Source: Adineta vaga
Taxonomy: Eukaryota; Rotifera
Length of the DNA stretch: 64,000 nt
Direction of reading: 5' to 3'
Assembly: GCA_021613535.1 (NCBI GenBank)
Contig: CP075493.1
Location: forward strand, 5,642,001 to 5,706,000
Part shown: positions 1-14,379 of the stretch, piece by piece
Numbering within the stretch: the first letter of the stretch is position 1
Layout of the letters: each line of letters starts with the position of its first letter
Translations under genes and position numbers: made by a program
Notes under the pieces: model-generated
Database searches by the model: none
What the model was told of the DNA's origin: nothing
The model's input: the letters and a program-made list of their open reading frames with translations, nothing else

Positions 1-2881
<2,881 letters not shown>

Positions 2882-3077
2882 TTTATTTCTCTAAAATAGA
2901 TTTTAGTTTTTTCTTCTGAATCAAATCGGTAACATCAATGAATTGAATTTTTTGACAAAAAGAATTTCATTTCATTCATTCTCTCTTCGTTCTTAAATAT
3001 ATTGGTCTGGACATTGTACCATTCAATAATCATGCTAAAGATGTCATTATTAGTCATGAGAATAAAAAGCGAACAGT
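2882..3077. promoter_or_regulatory. Divergent intergenic region between PRPF40 and the coiled-coil gene
   Basis: About 200 bases separate two divergently read start codons, so it probably serves as a shared promoter. No TATA box or recognisable operator was identified; the assignment rests on gene orientation only. Confidence 0.4.
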
Positions 3078-4371
3078 TTGTTTGATGAATATACCATCAC
3101 AACATGCATGAAAATGGCTGGAATTGAAGGTTATATGAACGATTTTTTTTCAAATATCAATAGAACACAGTTCAATTGTAAAACAAAATCGAAATATAGT
3201 AAGATGACAGATAGAACACGATCAACCATTCAGTATATCTATCCTCTTCGTTCACAATCATGCCGTGATTGTCGAGATAAAGTAACACGTATGTTCAATC
3301 AATAGATTGCTTCTATATTCTTTGTTTTTTTTTCTAACAACTTCTTCGATTTCGATAGGTACAGCTAGTGAACTACATCAACATACAGTCGATCGTGCTC
3401 AACGTCGTTTTGAACGACAATTAGCAAATAGTGAACGAGAATTAAGATCAGCAATGAAACAACGACGTGATCATTCATCATCAGTTGCAGAAAAACGTCA
3501 AGCAACTCAACATCTTGAACATCTTCGAACAACATTGAATAGTGATTATTCACAATTAATTCAAGTAAATCAAACATTTCTTTGATTGTTTGTACACGAT
3601 TCAAATTTCCTATAGGCTTATGTTCATGAACATAAGGTAAGTTTTAAAATCGATCGTCATATCAGTTTATTTATTTATCTCTTTGTTTGATTTAATCGAA
3701 GTTGATTAACAAATACTAATATTCCTTTTCGGTTTACTTCAAATCAATCGTAACGTTATTGACATGTTCTTTATGAATTATTAAATCCATCAATCTTTTC
3801 TTTTCCATAGGAAAAGGTCGATGAAGTTGAAAAATATATGCATCAACGTAATGATGAAGAACGTCATTATGAAAAATCGTTATCTCAAAAAAAACTCAAA
3901 GTAAAATATCGCGAAATATTCATTCTTATTGATTTGATTTAATTTTGAATAAACTAGGACACTCATCAAGAAACTCAACTTCAAAGTGAAAAAGCTCGTT
4001 TAGAATCAATCAATCAAATTATTCGTGAACGTGATGCTGTTTGTGAAGAAAAATTAGCTGCACAAAAGAGGTAAACGATAATTTCTATTCTATATTTACT
4101 CTTTGATTATTTAGTCTTTTCAATCGTCTTCTCGATGAACAAGCTCGACGTTTACGTGCTGAACAAGCATTACATACAAATATATCATCAACATCAACTG
4201 AACCATTTGATATGGCACAGTTAAAAGGTCGTTTAGCTCGTGTTGAATATGAACATCGAGAAATCAAACAATTAATTCTTGACATGCGAAATGATTTAGC
4301 AACTTTAATTACTCAACAGCCAACATATCGAAATACAGTTCATATACGAGATTTTCCAATTAAACCTTAAA
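3078..4371 (+). CDS. Coiled-coil protein of unknown function
   Basis: Spliced from about six exons: to 3289, 3359-3566, a 21-base microexon at 3616-3636 (AYVHEHK), 3811-3900, 3959-4070 and about 4115-4371. All junctions keep frame. The product is almost entirely charged alpha-helix (for example QRRFERQLANSERELRSAM and LRAEQALHTN), typical of a long coiled coil, and ends FPIKP. A Cys-containing N-terminal segment (SCRDCRDKV) precedes the coiled coil. Two starts are possible: ATG 3078 or ATG 3204 (MTDRTRSTIQYIYPL), the latter nearer the conserved-looking part. No signal peptide or membrane segment. I do not recognise the family; a cytoskeletal or centrosomal coiled coil is only a guess. Confidence 0.75.
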
Positions 4372-5536
4372 AGAAAAACAATCATTTTTTTGTCTTTGTC
4401 TTCATAGTACATAGTAGATTTGTCATATTGGAAAGAAAAAGAAATATATTCCTTGAAAAATCAACTTTGAACTGCTTTTTCACTACATTAGAATATTGTT
4501 GAAAATAAATTGTTAGTATCTAAGATAAATATTAGATGTTACTCTATTGAATTTACATGATTCATCAATCGACTGCATAATGAAGTTATTTGTCTACACA
4601 TATCTTGATTTTGTACAAATTCTGACACGAAATAAGTTAACAAAGCGTTATGAATTATAAACATTATATTATTAGTGTTCAGTCAAGTATTAACAAACAC
4701 GTTGTATTTTATTGAATTCTTCCCGAACAACACAAGACATAATTAATATTCCTACGTTATTAACCTGTTATATTTAGAAGACATGGTTTGTTCTAAGTAC
4801 ATTTATCTATAGTATGTCAGGATGTACTAATTTATTTTGAATTATGTGTATGCTTCAAGACGAAATAGACAATCTTTAGGAAAAACTTTTCTTTTTTTCA
4901 TCATCTGAGGATTGTTTTATAATCGTTTTCAATGCAATAAAAGAAAATGACAAGAGTCGCTTTCGATCAAAAACAGAATTCCGTGCTTAAAGAGTTAAGA
5001 CTGTATAATATAAAGTAATTAACGGATAACATCGATCAAAAAGTCAGGAATCATGACAAATATTAATCTAGAACATTTGTTTGTTTTTTGCACAGTCAAT
5101 ATAATATATCAATCAAGTATAAAAAACACACAGTAATTTATGTTAATCTTCATATATATATATATAAGTTAAATAATACGGATGTTGATGTCTGCACAGA
5201 ATATAAAGTAGAAATTTCGAATAGGATATATTCATTATTTAATGACTAATTTAGTAGAAGCTGATAGTTTTATTATTGAGTTTATATGACAAAATGAGTT
5301 TCATAGCTGGCATGATATTTCTATTTTAAGATGTTTGCTTCGTATTCAAAATCCTAACGCATGACTTCAACAATTCATCTTTTCTTTCTCCTCTACACCC
5401 TCACTCTTGATTATTCAACGAACTAAATAAAAAAACATCTTCACATATAAATATAAACTTGTTTTTTAGATTCTCTTTGTCACATAAATTATTCCATCAG
5501 CATATAATATAAGAATAAATTTTTTTTTCTGTCAAT
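4372..5536. other. Intergenic, AT-rich
   Basis: No open frame with coding character on either strand. Contains a short (TA)n run near 5154-5166. Probably holds the 3' UTR of the coiled-coil gene and the promoter of the peptide precursor. Confidence 0.6.
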
Positions 5537-5902
5537 ATGGGTCGATTATTTCTAAATTTTGCAATCCTACTCCTAGTTCTTTTATTTACTGATTTGAATG
5601 AAGGCAAACCGTTGATGATTGAAGCTCTCCAACCAAAACATGTTAGTTCTCAAATTGACAATTCAGTAAGTTTGATTGAGAATTAGATTTGAAAAACAAA
5701 AATGAACGAGGATATTTTTTTATAGAATTTCGAAGATATTCATTCATGGTCTAATGAAGATCGTATATCGGATAATGAACGACAGAAGCGAAGTAAGTTT
5801 TGTTTGTAGAGAAATACCAAGAAGAGATGAACATCTTCTTTAGATTGTTTTCTCTATGCTATGAAAACACAAAATCGAGCGTCGAAATGGATGTGTTGGT
5901 GA
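5537..5902 (+). CDS. Candidate secreted neuropeptide / peptide-hormone precursor
   Basis: Three exons (5537-5665, 5726-5792, 5844-5902) join in frame to give a protein of about 84 residues. Residues 1-23 form a clear signal peptide (MGRLFLNFAILLLVLLFTDL then NEGKP). A spacer rich in Ser/Asp/Asn ends in ERQKR, a furin/prohormone-convertase-type site. The last 19 residues, NCFLYAMKTQNRASKWMCW, would be released and contain just two Cys (positions 2 and 18), suited to one disulfide loop, with Trp after the second Cys and no Gly for amidation. Signal peptide, dibasic site and terminal Cys-loop peptide form the standard prohormone layout. The sequence is not a family I recognise; somatostatin/allatostatin-C, MCH and elevenin peptides also have single Cys loops, but with shorter rings. 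It is too short and too spliced for a simple ORF search to show. Confidence 0.7.
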
Positions 5903-6558
5903 TACGTAATAATTTTCTATTCGATGTAGTTTCGATTCGGAATAAACAGAAATGAATCTTTATCGTTTATTGTGTTTTCTTTAGTTATACAAAATATAAT
6001 ATAATGAAAAGATGATTTTTCGTTCTAAAAAATTGTAAACCTATATATATATATATGAGTTCATATGAGCATCAACTGAGAAAGTGCGATAATTATTTTT
6101 TTTAAAATTTCCTCATATGTAAAAGAGAAATATTTGATTTTGAATTTTTATATTAAATTTCGAAGTCATGACGCAAAAACTCTTAAGAACACACATGGAT
6201 GATGAATTTCTACTCAATGTAACATTGTATATCCGTTTATATAAATTGTTGAAAAAAAAGTTCTCTTCTATCAAAACTAGTTGAATACAAATGTTCATTT
6301 CCGGTTAGTTATTTATTCTTTTAAAATATTATTTATCTCTAATATGCTTATGATGATAGGAAGTGAAATTTAGTGCTCAACCCACAATTTACTATGAATC
6401 GAAGAAAATCAGGACAATGTCTAAATGTTAAAGAGACATATATTTTTAATGACGCATTTCCATGAAAAACTGTTGAAATATCTTTCGATAGATAATCTAA
6501 TTTATTCTTTATAGAAATATTCATTATACATAAATTATAATTCATCAAAATACAAAAT
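5903..6558. other. Intergenic, AT-rich
   Basis: No supported gene. Short open frames here lack coding character and splice partners. Includes a (TA)n run near 6042-6054. Confidence 0.5.
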
Positions 6559-8319
6559 TTATTTTACACGTGTTCGTCGACTTTTATTTGTTCGAGTATG
6601 ACGTCTAGATAAAGATGATTTAATAGTATAATTATCATCATTATCATCATCTTTGTCATCTGTAGATAGTCGACCGGGTGATAATGTTAAATTTGTTGAC
6701 GAAATCAATGGACTTGATGTTCCAATACCCAAAATATTCTTCTTCTTTTTCTTCTTCTTATGTTCATGTTCAGTGGATTTATGATGAGATTTCGAAGATT
6801 TTATACTCGCCATCGATGTTTGATGACTTTGAAAATGACTATTTTTAGCAAAACGAGCTGTTATCATATCATCGGTTAATAATTTTACACCTAATATAAA
6901 TAAAAACAAGCTGAATAAATCAACATGAAAATCGTTTTCTTACCTTTCGTTCTCGATATTGTCATGTTATCATCATCTTGAAAATCGTATGGAGAAGATT
7001 TTTTCGTTCGACCTTTTCTCTTTTGTACATCAGTCGTTTGTATTACGTTTGGTTGACGTAAAATATCAATTTTTTTCTTTTGTTTTTTTGTCTTAGTATT
7101 TGTTTGAGTAAAAAAAGCATGCGTATCAAATATAGCTGTTGAACTAAATACAGGCGGTGGCGGTGGTGGTGGTAACATGGTTTTCTTTAATTTCGTTTTC
7201 TTTTTTCTGTCTTCTGGTTTCGGTGATGAACATTGATCAGGATCAATATGCTGGAAAATCGAAAGTAAGAAAATACATAAGGTTTCTCATTTGAATAATA
7301 CATACAAAAGACATCTGAGTGATATTTCCTAGTGTTTTATTAATCAAACGATGTGGTTTAACAATCGTATCATCAACAGCTAATTGAAGTCGATCCGATG
7401 GCGGTGATCGACACCTAGAAAAGAAAAAGATTTTTGTAAATTAGTGTTTTTGCCTATAGGTTGAAATCTCATACGCAATCGGTGGTGGTGTTTGAAATGG
7501 AATAATAATTTCATCAAGTGGAGCTGGTGGTACTAGATAATAGAAATGTCAATCGAAAGAACTTGTTTGTTAGAATACTTACAAGGAGGTAAAAATTCAT
7601 GTTGTTTTGTAACATCGATGATATTCTCTGTAACAATCGGCAGTTCATCATCAAGAAGATAATCATTTACTATAGGCAACGGTTCAATGGGTATGGAAAT
7701 ATTAACAGGAGAATCCGATTTAAATATATCTTTTTTGTCACGTTGTATTTGTAATCTTCGATATACATCTCCAATACCTTTCTTCCATTGTTGTTCGAGA
7801 GTTAATTTTAATCGTTTTCGTTGTTTTTTCGTATGAATCGATTGTATTTTAATTGGAATTTCAGTTAAATTAGTCCGATAATAAGAATTAGCAATAAGAA
7901 GTTTGGGTGTTAGATAATTCAGTTGTTTTTTTACTCGAGAATAATCTTTCAAAATATGTTTCTGTTTCGTTTGGCATAATGTTAAACATGAATTTAGTCT
8001 CTAGAATAGAAATATTGTTCATAAAGAATTACTAGAAGAAAATTTTCCACAAACTTGATCTATTTGTGTAAAATCAATCGGTGTTATTCGTTGAAGAAGT
8101 TGAGAAATATCTTCTTCAACATCAGCTATTTGACGACGTAATTCATTACAATGTTCTTGACGTTGAATAAGACGTAATTCATTGACAATACGGACTAGAT
8201 TGTTGTTGTTTTTTTTTAATTTAGGAAATTAGAAATTTAAGAGAACATAATTTTAACTTACTGCGATGTTGAGAAAATAATGATGGCTTCCATGGCCACC
8301 ATTTTTGTTCAATTACCAT
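6559..8319 (-). CDS. Lys-rich nuclear-type protein with N-terminal coiled coil, function unknown
   Basis: Start at 8319 gives MVIEQKWWPWKPSLFSQHR. The next exons encode a helical, heptad-like segment (about 8200-8050, ELRRQIADVEEDISQLLQR), then a basic region (KKQRKRLKLTLEQQWKKG, about 7840-7780), Pro-rich linkers (PPAPLDEIIIPFQTPPP, about 7530-7480) and MLPPPPPPPVF at 7178-7140. Poly-Lys stretches (KTKKQKKKIDIL; HKKKKKKKNILG) and a basic C-terminus (RRHTRTNKSRRTRVK, stop 6559) follow. Introns are short and in frame. Composition indicates a mostly disordered nuclear protein, perhaps a chromatin-complex scaffold; a KANSL1-like role was considered but no diagnostic PEHE motif was found. Family unassigned. 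Confidence 0.7.
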
Positions 8320-8951
8320 CGATACCCAAACAAGAATTTCTTATAAACGAAAAAGAGAACAATTGATCAAATACAATACATGAATACAGATTATTGAACA
8401 AAGACCCGCGTTGATCAGCTGTACTGATTAGTTCATTATTGGTGATTTCAATTTTGTTAGTTGGAAGAAAAATAACGAAAATTTTTTATCAAAATTCAAA
8501 TCATACTTCAAGTTTTTCATATATATTTGACAATATAATAAACAAAGATGATTTACTATAGAGGGCGTTAAACTTCAAGTGATATGACGTTCATTGTGAA
8601 AATGTTAATGATTAATTCAAGCAGAACAAAATTGAAATAATTTTGTTTTCAACAATGTGACATAAATCATTCTATTTGTAAGTATTTCAACTCTTTGCTT
8701 TGATGATTATATCAATCATATTTATATATTCGTTGAGAAGAGCAAAAAAAAATTTCCATCAATCTTCTTTGTGATTTTTACGTCTGTCAGACATTTAATG
8801 AATATTTCATCATATGAGCAGTAGCAATAACAACAAAGAAAAACGAAAGTCTAGTTTAAAAAGAAATTAGTATATTTTTATGCGTGTAAATGTGTGTGTG
8901 TGTGTATGTGTGTTAAATCTCATTTGTATTCAGAAGAAAAAGAAAATTGAA
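8320..8951. other. Intergenic region with (TG)n microsatellite
   Basis: No coding frame. Holds a TG-rich simple repeat at about 8884-8913. Lies between PSMB2 (ends 8952) and the Lys-rich gene (starts 8319), both on the minus strand. Confidence 0.6.
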
Positions 8952-9687
8952 CTAAGCATGAATGTCCATCATATCGGCACTTGTTTGTAATTCAACTTCT
9001 GATGGTTTGGCAACATGAATTTTTTCTGGATACATATTATCAAGGACACGTATACCTTGAGCATCGATAATTCGTACGAAGACACAATGTGGATATGCCG
9101 CCATGCGTTTACCCATTTCATTAACAATTGTTTGTAACATAAATAAAGCTTCATCAACTGTTAAATCTTCTTTCCATAAACGATCACCAATAGCCAATGC
9201 AAAAAATTGACAGAAACCATGTGCAACAACATTCCCCGATATCATAGCACCTAAATAATCAATCGAATATAATTGTGCACGATCGCTATCACGTTCATTT
9301 GTTGAATAACCGCCGATAACAAGATTAGCAAGAAAAGAATTGCGTGAACGAAGTGATGTTGCCATTTCATGACGAGTAAAGTTCGCACAAGCATATGGTG
9401 ATAATTCAATACCATTGATCATTTTATATAATTGAATATTTTTACCAACATATTCAGAAAATTGAACAACATCACCTGGTTCACCAGCTGAAACAGAAGA
9501 AATTATTATAGTTTTTCATCATTTTGTTTTTATTATACATACCAGCAAGCATAGCACAATGTTCACTCAATTTGAACAATCGATTGGTATCAAATTTCAT
9601 ATTTAATATTCCATATTTAGTTGTATTCGCATCTTGTGCTAACAAGACAAAATCTTTTCCACGAATGCCAATAACTGATTCAACCAT
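8952..9687 (-). CDS. PSMB2: Proteasome subunit beta type-2
   Basis: Non-catalytic beta subunit (beta4) of the 20S proteasome. Two exons (9687-9543 and 9487-8952) join in frame; the start is MVESVIGIRGKDFVLLAQDA, as in animal PSMB2, which lacks a cleaved propeptide with catalytic Thr. Later blocks match the family: SPYACANFTRHEMATSLRSR, NLVIGGYS, YSIDYLGAM and the long C-terminal helix region. About 200 residues, the usual length. The ATG lies 17 bases after a strong 3' splice site (CTGTTTCTTTTTCAG) that has no matching donor upstream within the short gap to TIMM8, which suggests trans-splicing onto a downstream operon cistron. Confidence 0.96.
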
Positions 9688-9794
9688 TTTTATTCGATTC
9701 TATCTGAAAAAGAAACAGACAATAACAATAACAATAACAATAGCAACAACAAAATCTGAAAGTTTCTATCAAATCGAAAGACAAAACTTAGAAA

Positions 9795-10211
9795 TCATCT
9801 ACCAAAACTTCCAACTATTCTTTTATCTTGTTGGCCAGTTGATGACGATGATGAACTAAAACCTGTCGAAAATTCCGGTGATTGAAGACCCATATCTGGT
9901 GCCCCTAATGAAAAATCGGTTGATGTACTAAATTCATTGGATTTCATTGATGCAACAGCAGCAGCACCTTCTTGACCAAGTTTGTTAATAATATAGTTAC
10001 TTGAATCAATAAATCGTTCAACACAATTTGCTAAACATGTTTCACTTTTACCATCAAGTCGAGAGGAAATACTTGGACCACATAAATCCCAACATTGATC
10101 CGTTAATGAATGTACAACGGATTGAAAACGTTGTTTTTGATTTTCTTGCTCAATAAATGATGCTAATTGAGCATCTCCAATACCTTGACTGGCACCTGCC
10201 GATAAATCCAT
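9795..10211 (-). CDS. TIMM8: Mitochondrial import inner membrane translocase subunit Tim8
   Basis: Small TIM chaperone of the mitochondrial intermembrane space, partner of Tim13 in escorting hydrophobic precursors. Residues about 35-75 hold the twin CX3C motif (CWDLC and CLANC) with the Tim8 signature LDGKSETCLANCVERFIDSS. Uninterrupted reading frame of 138 codons. It is longer than typical Tim8 (about 90 residues) because of a Ser-rich C-terminal tail (about residues 85-138: EFSTGFSSSSSSTGQQ). The start codon sits 3 bases after TTGGTTTTTTTAG, a likely trans-splice acceptor. Its stop is 107 bases from the PSMB2 ATG. Confidence 0.93.
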   Translation of the reverse strand: MDLSAGASQGIGDAQLASFIEQENQKQRFQSVVHSLTDQCWDLCGPSISSRLDGKSETCLANCVERFIDSSNYIINKLGQEGAAAVASMKSNEFSTSTDFSLGAPDMGLQSPEFSTGFSSSSSSTGQQDKRIVGSFGR

Positions 10212-10403
10212 TATCTAAAAAAACCAATCACATGTCTTTGATATATATGCATGTATATATATATATATATATATTTATAGTGAGAGATAGATTTATATTT
10301 ATAAACGAAAAGAATTTATCGTTGCAGATTAATAATTAAAGATTTATCTTTGTACAGCAAAAAGCACACACACACACAAACAAACAAACGAACAAAAACG
10401 GAT

Positions 10404-13400
10404 TTATTTGTCAAAAAATTGAATTAAATTATTGATACGATTTGGATTGCCTGCTTTTAATGCTCGTATTGAATCCTGTAAAAGAAATAGTAATTAGTAG
10501 TTCGATTGATTTGGTAAGAAAAAGATCATTACTCGTTCAAGTATATGAGAACTTGATTGATTTGTCGATTGTTCAAACATAGATTTTCGATTTGATCGAA
10601 CATCACCAGATGGCGTTGGTTTTCGTATTGTTGGTACTTGTTCATGTAAAATTTGTTGTTCAGATTCATTCTCATTGCTTTTTTCATTCGAAACTGATTG
10701 ACTGAAGAAAAAAAAGCGAAGATATAATATAATTCAAGACCGAGAAAGAAAGAAAGAAAGAGATAGATAGATTCGATTTTTATAGAGATCAAAGTAGTTA
10801 TTATGACGTTTGTGACCTTCCACACCTGTGACTATCTACTACTTGTTGAGACCTATTTCAACGTATCTGAAGGCGTAGAATTCGTTAAAATATAGATCAC
10901 ATGTCAATAAATCGAAACGAGATAATATAAAACGAAATAACTTACAATTTATTATGTTTTTGTTTGGCAATATCAATCCATGATGGTGCAGGTTTACTTT
11001 CATTCGTCGCAACTTTATTATTCGCTGGAAGATAAACACCACCCAGTGTTTTTCGTCGATTTGGTGTTTGGGGAACAGCTGGTGTAGTCTCGACAGTTTT
11101 AGCCGTTGATATGATCGGTTCATTCGTAGGTTCGATAGGTACAAACGGCGGAGGTGAAGGTAGTGGAGGTTCTTCGGCATAAATAGGTACTGACATAATT
11201 TCTTCATTCGGTTGAACGCGACGAATTGAACCACGTTTTTTAAATTGATTAAAAACATTCTCAAATTCATTAGCAGATTGTTTTTCCGTATTACTTGATA
11301 CTAACATCGTAACTGGCCGTAAACGTGCTGGTGCCACAGGATGTTCTCTGGTTTTGACGTTAGTAATAGGTGATGATGTTGATGATGATGATAGTTCATC
11401 TTCATGAGATGATGGATTCTTAGTTGGTTTTGGACGTTTAAAAACATCAAGATTATCATAGATATGTTCATGAGATGAGGAACGTGATCGAGTAAGACTT
11501 GCTGTTTCGTCATCATGATCTCTATGTCGTAACGGTGGATCAATAGGTGTTGATTCATTCTCAAATGGTTTCATCAGTGATGAATCATTCTCATAAGTTT
11601 CTGCCTTTTTTATTTTCAGAATTGGTGGAGTTCTCAATTTCATATCATTCATTTCTTGTGGTCGTTTAAAACTAACAGATCGTTGAATAGGACTACTAGC
11701 CACTGACATAAGTGCTGGTTGACGAGATGATATTTCATTAGTTATATTTGAATTGGTTGCCAAGAGTATATTATCTGCTGAACGATCACGTGAACGAGCA
11801 GACATTCGAAGTCGTGCCCGAGCAGAATCCAAATCAGATAAATCAACTAATGGTTGTAAAATTTTCGACTAAAACAAAATTATAATATTCATAGATTTCT
11901 CATAATTACGTGCGATTTCCGATCAAATCATGCTACACAAGTGTATTCTGTATGACGAATGAAACCATCAACTATGTTAGTTTCATCGATTCTGATGATT
12001 AAGAACATCTCTAACCTAATCCAGTAGAGTAATCAAATACACAAAACTTTATAGTTATACATTTCGTTTGCACGTGTATCATTTCATAATCGATCTCTTT
12101 TAAGTTTTTGATGTGTCAACAAGTATTGTAATATTTACCTCTACATGACTTGTCATAAACATTGATCGTTCCTCATCCGGTGTTGATGAAAGAGCTGAAA
12201 AGATCAAATTTGTTTTTATTTATCAAAATATATAAAATAAGAGAAAAAAATATCGAAATTTATGTCAATCATATGCAAATGCATGTAAAATATTATTTAA
12301 TTTAATCTGTAGTTTATGTGTCGCTGGACTTATAGCTGTTGTAGAAGGTGATGAAAATATCTGGTTGAATTTATAACTGCGTTTCAACGGTAGAGACGAT
12401 AAAATTATATCATCAATATTATCATCATCGTCATTATCTATACTCAAAAGATCTCAAAATATGTTTCAATGTTTACGAAATAAATACATTAGTTCCCTTT
12501 TTCCGATTAGTTCAATCCTTAGGCTATGTTAGCGAAATCTTACCGTCAAATTTTGATGCAAATAAATCCCCATCATTATCATCTGCTTCACGAAGTGTAC
12601 TTAACTAAATAAATAATAATTCATATGAAAAAAATTGTGTTTGTTAATTTATAAATTTACTTTTTGTTTAAGCGGTTGTCGTCGTTTATTTTTAACTGAA
12701 ATACGATCTCGAGCAGCTGAATGTTCTAATTGTTGACAAGCGGATGGTAGTGCTGGCATTGAAACTATACGAGATCAAAGGCAAAATAACAGAATATTAA
12801 TTCAATAGTTACTTACCATCATCTGTTGGCACTGAAGAATCCTATAGACACGAAAAGAAAAGAAGGACAAAAGTGTTTGCTAATCAAATGATTTGTTTTA
12901 CCCCAAAAAAAGATAGTTGATCAGCAACGGATGTGTATGACGAAGAACTATGTGATGATGCCTAATAATAGACGAGAAACTGAGTCATTATTTGTTACTT
13001 CAACAATCATATGAAAAAAGCATTAGTCATTTCAGAATTCTGTTATTTCATCATGTTACCAACGGAATAAATAATACGTGCTTACATTTGAACGGGGTGG
13101 TTTTCTCGGAATAATAATCGGTGATGAAGATGAGGCTGGTCGTCGGCCACCACCACCACCACCATGAATTCCACCAGCAGCAGCAAGAAGTTTTTCAACC
13201 TAATTAAATAAATATATATTTATAAATTTTTAATGATAAAAATTCTTTGTGAATAATTATATGTCACCTGCTCCTTTATCAGCGGACTAGAAGCAGCTCG
13301 AGCCATTCTTTTCTTTCTCTTTCCTCTCAGTTAAAACGCGTCTTTTTCTTTTAAACAATCGTAAATACAAAACAACAGTAGTTCGTCGTTTTCTTTTTCT

Positions 13401-14379
13401 ATATTCGATTGCAAGTGACGGCAATGACTAGGATGAGAATGCCGAAATAAGAAAGACCGTACAGAACGAAAGCAACAACAAGCAAATTAACTTTATAAGC
13501 AATGAAAAAGAAAAGCGAAGCAGAACGAAGAAAAAAAGGCAATGAAAGAAAAATGAGTTGATACATATACACCTATTAATGGTGTAACTCTCAACTGTCA
13601 CATTCGCCTTCCTTTTTTCTTTCTTTGACAAAAAAACCCTGATAAAACATTTTCGTAATAAATGTATTATGAACTTATCCAAAAATGCAAGCATGCAGAA
13701 ATGCAAAGGAGGGAGAGAAGGGAAAAGGGAAAGGAGAAATAAATAGCATTTTTTTTTGTTCTAAATATATACCTGACATCAATTTCAAGTGACTTTCTGT
13801 GCATAAGAAGAAGAAGACGAAGCGAATATTTTAATCATGTCATTTGTGTAAATTAATAATACATTATGTTGGACAAGAACATACCTGACTTGTTGTACCA
13901 TTAGATACAGTACTTGTGGATATTAAATCATTTAAGCTGCTTTGAGAATTAGTTCGTTTTATCGGCGGAATACTGTGATGTTTAGAAAAATATATTTGAA
14001 GCAGTTAAACAATGAATAGAATCTTACTCTTCAATTGGTAAATCGCCTGCTCGAGAAAAGACAGCCGGATGGCCAATAATCTTTTCACGAAGATATTTAA
14101 TCATAGATTCTTCTAAATAGAAATATATCATGTCTTATATTCAATCATTTAAATATTCAATCAAGCAAAAGTAATGTGTGAGTATATTTAGTTATGTTAA
14201 GTACAGACAATATACAAAGCATACCATCATCTACTTCAGATGCCAAATGATCATTCTCGCTCATGTTTTTCTTTTCTAAGATCTAATTTCATGCAAAAAT
14301 AATGTTATTCAATTGTTCGATTATTGTTCACTTACATGTTCAATGTCGACGTTTTGCCAATTTATTGTCTCTTCAAAAT
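10404..14379 (-). CDS. Large Pro/Ser-rich disordered protein, probable actin/cytoskeleton regulator; 5' end unresolved
   Basis: At least a dozen small exons joined in frame. The most upstream exon found (14379-14336) encodes FEETINWQNVDIEH, then ILEKKNMSENDHLASEVDDG, ESMIKYLREKIIGHPAVFSR and IKRTNSQSSLNDLIS (to about 13895). Next come VEKLLAAAGGIHGGGGGGRRP (about 13200), the large exon 11832-10946 with SPPPFVP and SFKRPQEMN segments ending PSWIDIAKQKHNKL, and a final exon ending NLIQFFDK at 10404. Strongly disordered, many basic SR/RS segments, Pro-rich SH3-ligand-like runs. The 'PSW..IAKQK' block is loosely like the C-terminal motif of CRACD-type capping-protein regulators; this is weak. A second possible first exon, MARAASSPLIKEQ, starts at 13306 and splices in the same phase to VEKLL. 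Confidence 0.7.

Noticed and set aside
6559-8319. KANSL1 identity for the Lys-rich gene
   Set aside because: Only general composition agrees; the diagnostic PEHE-domain motif was not found.
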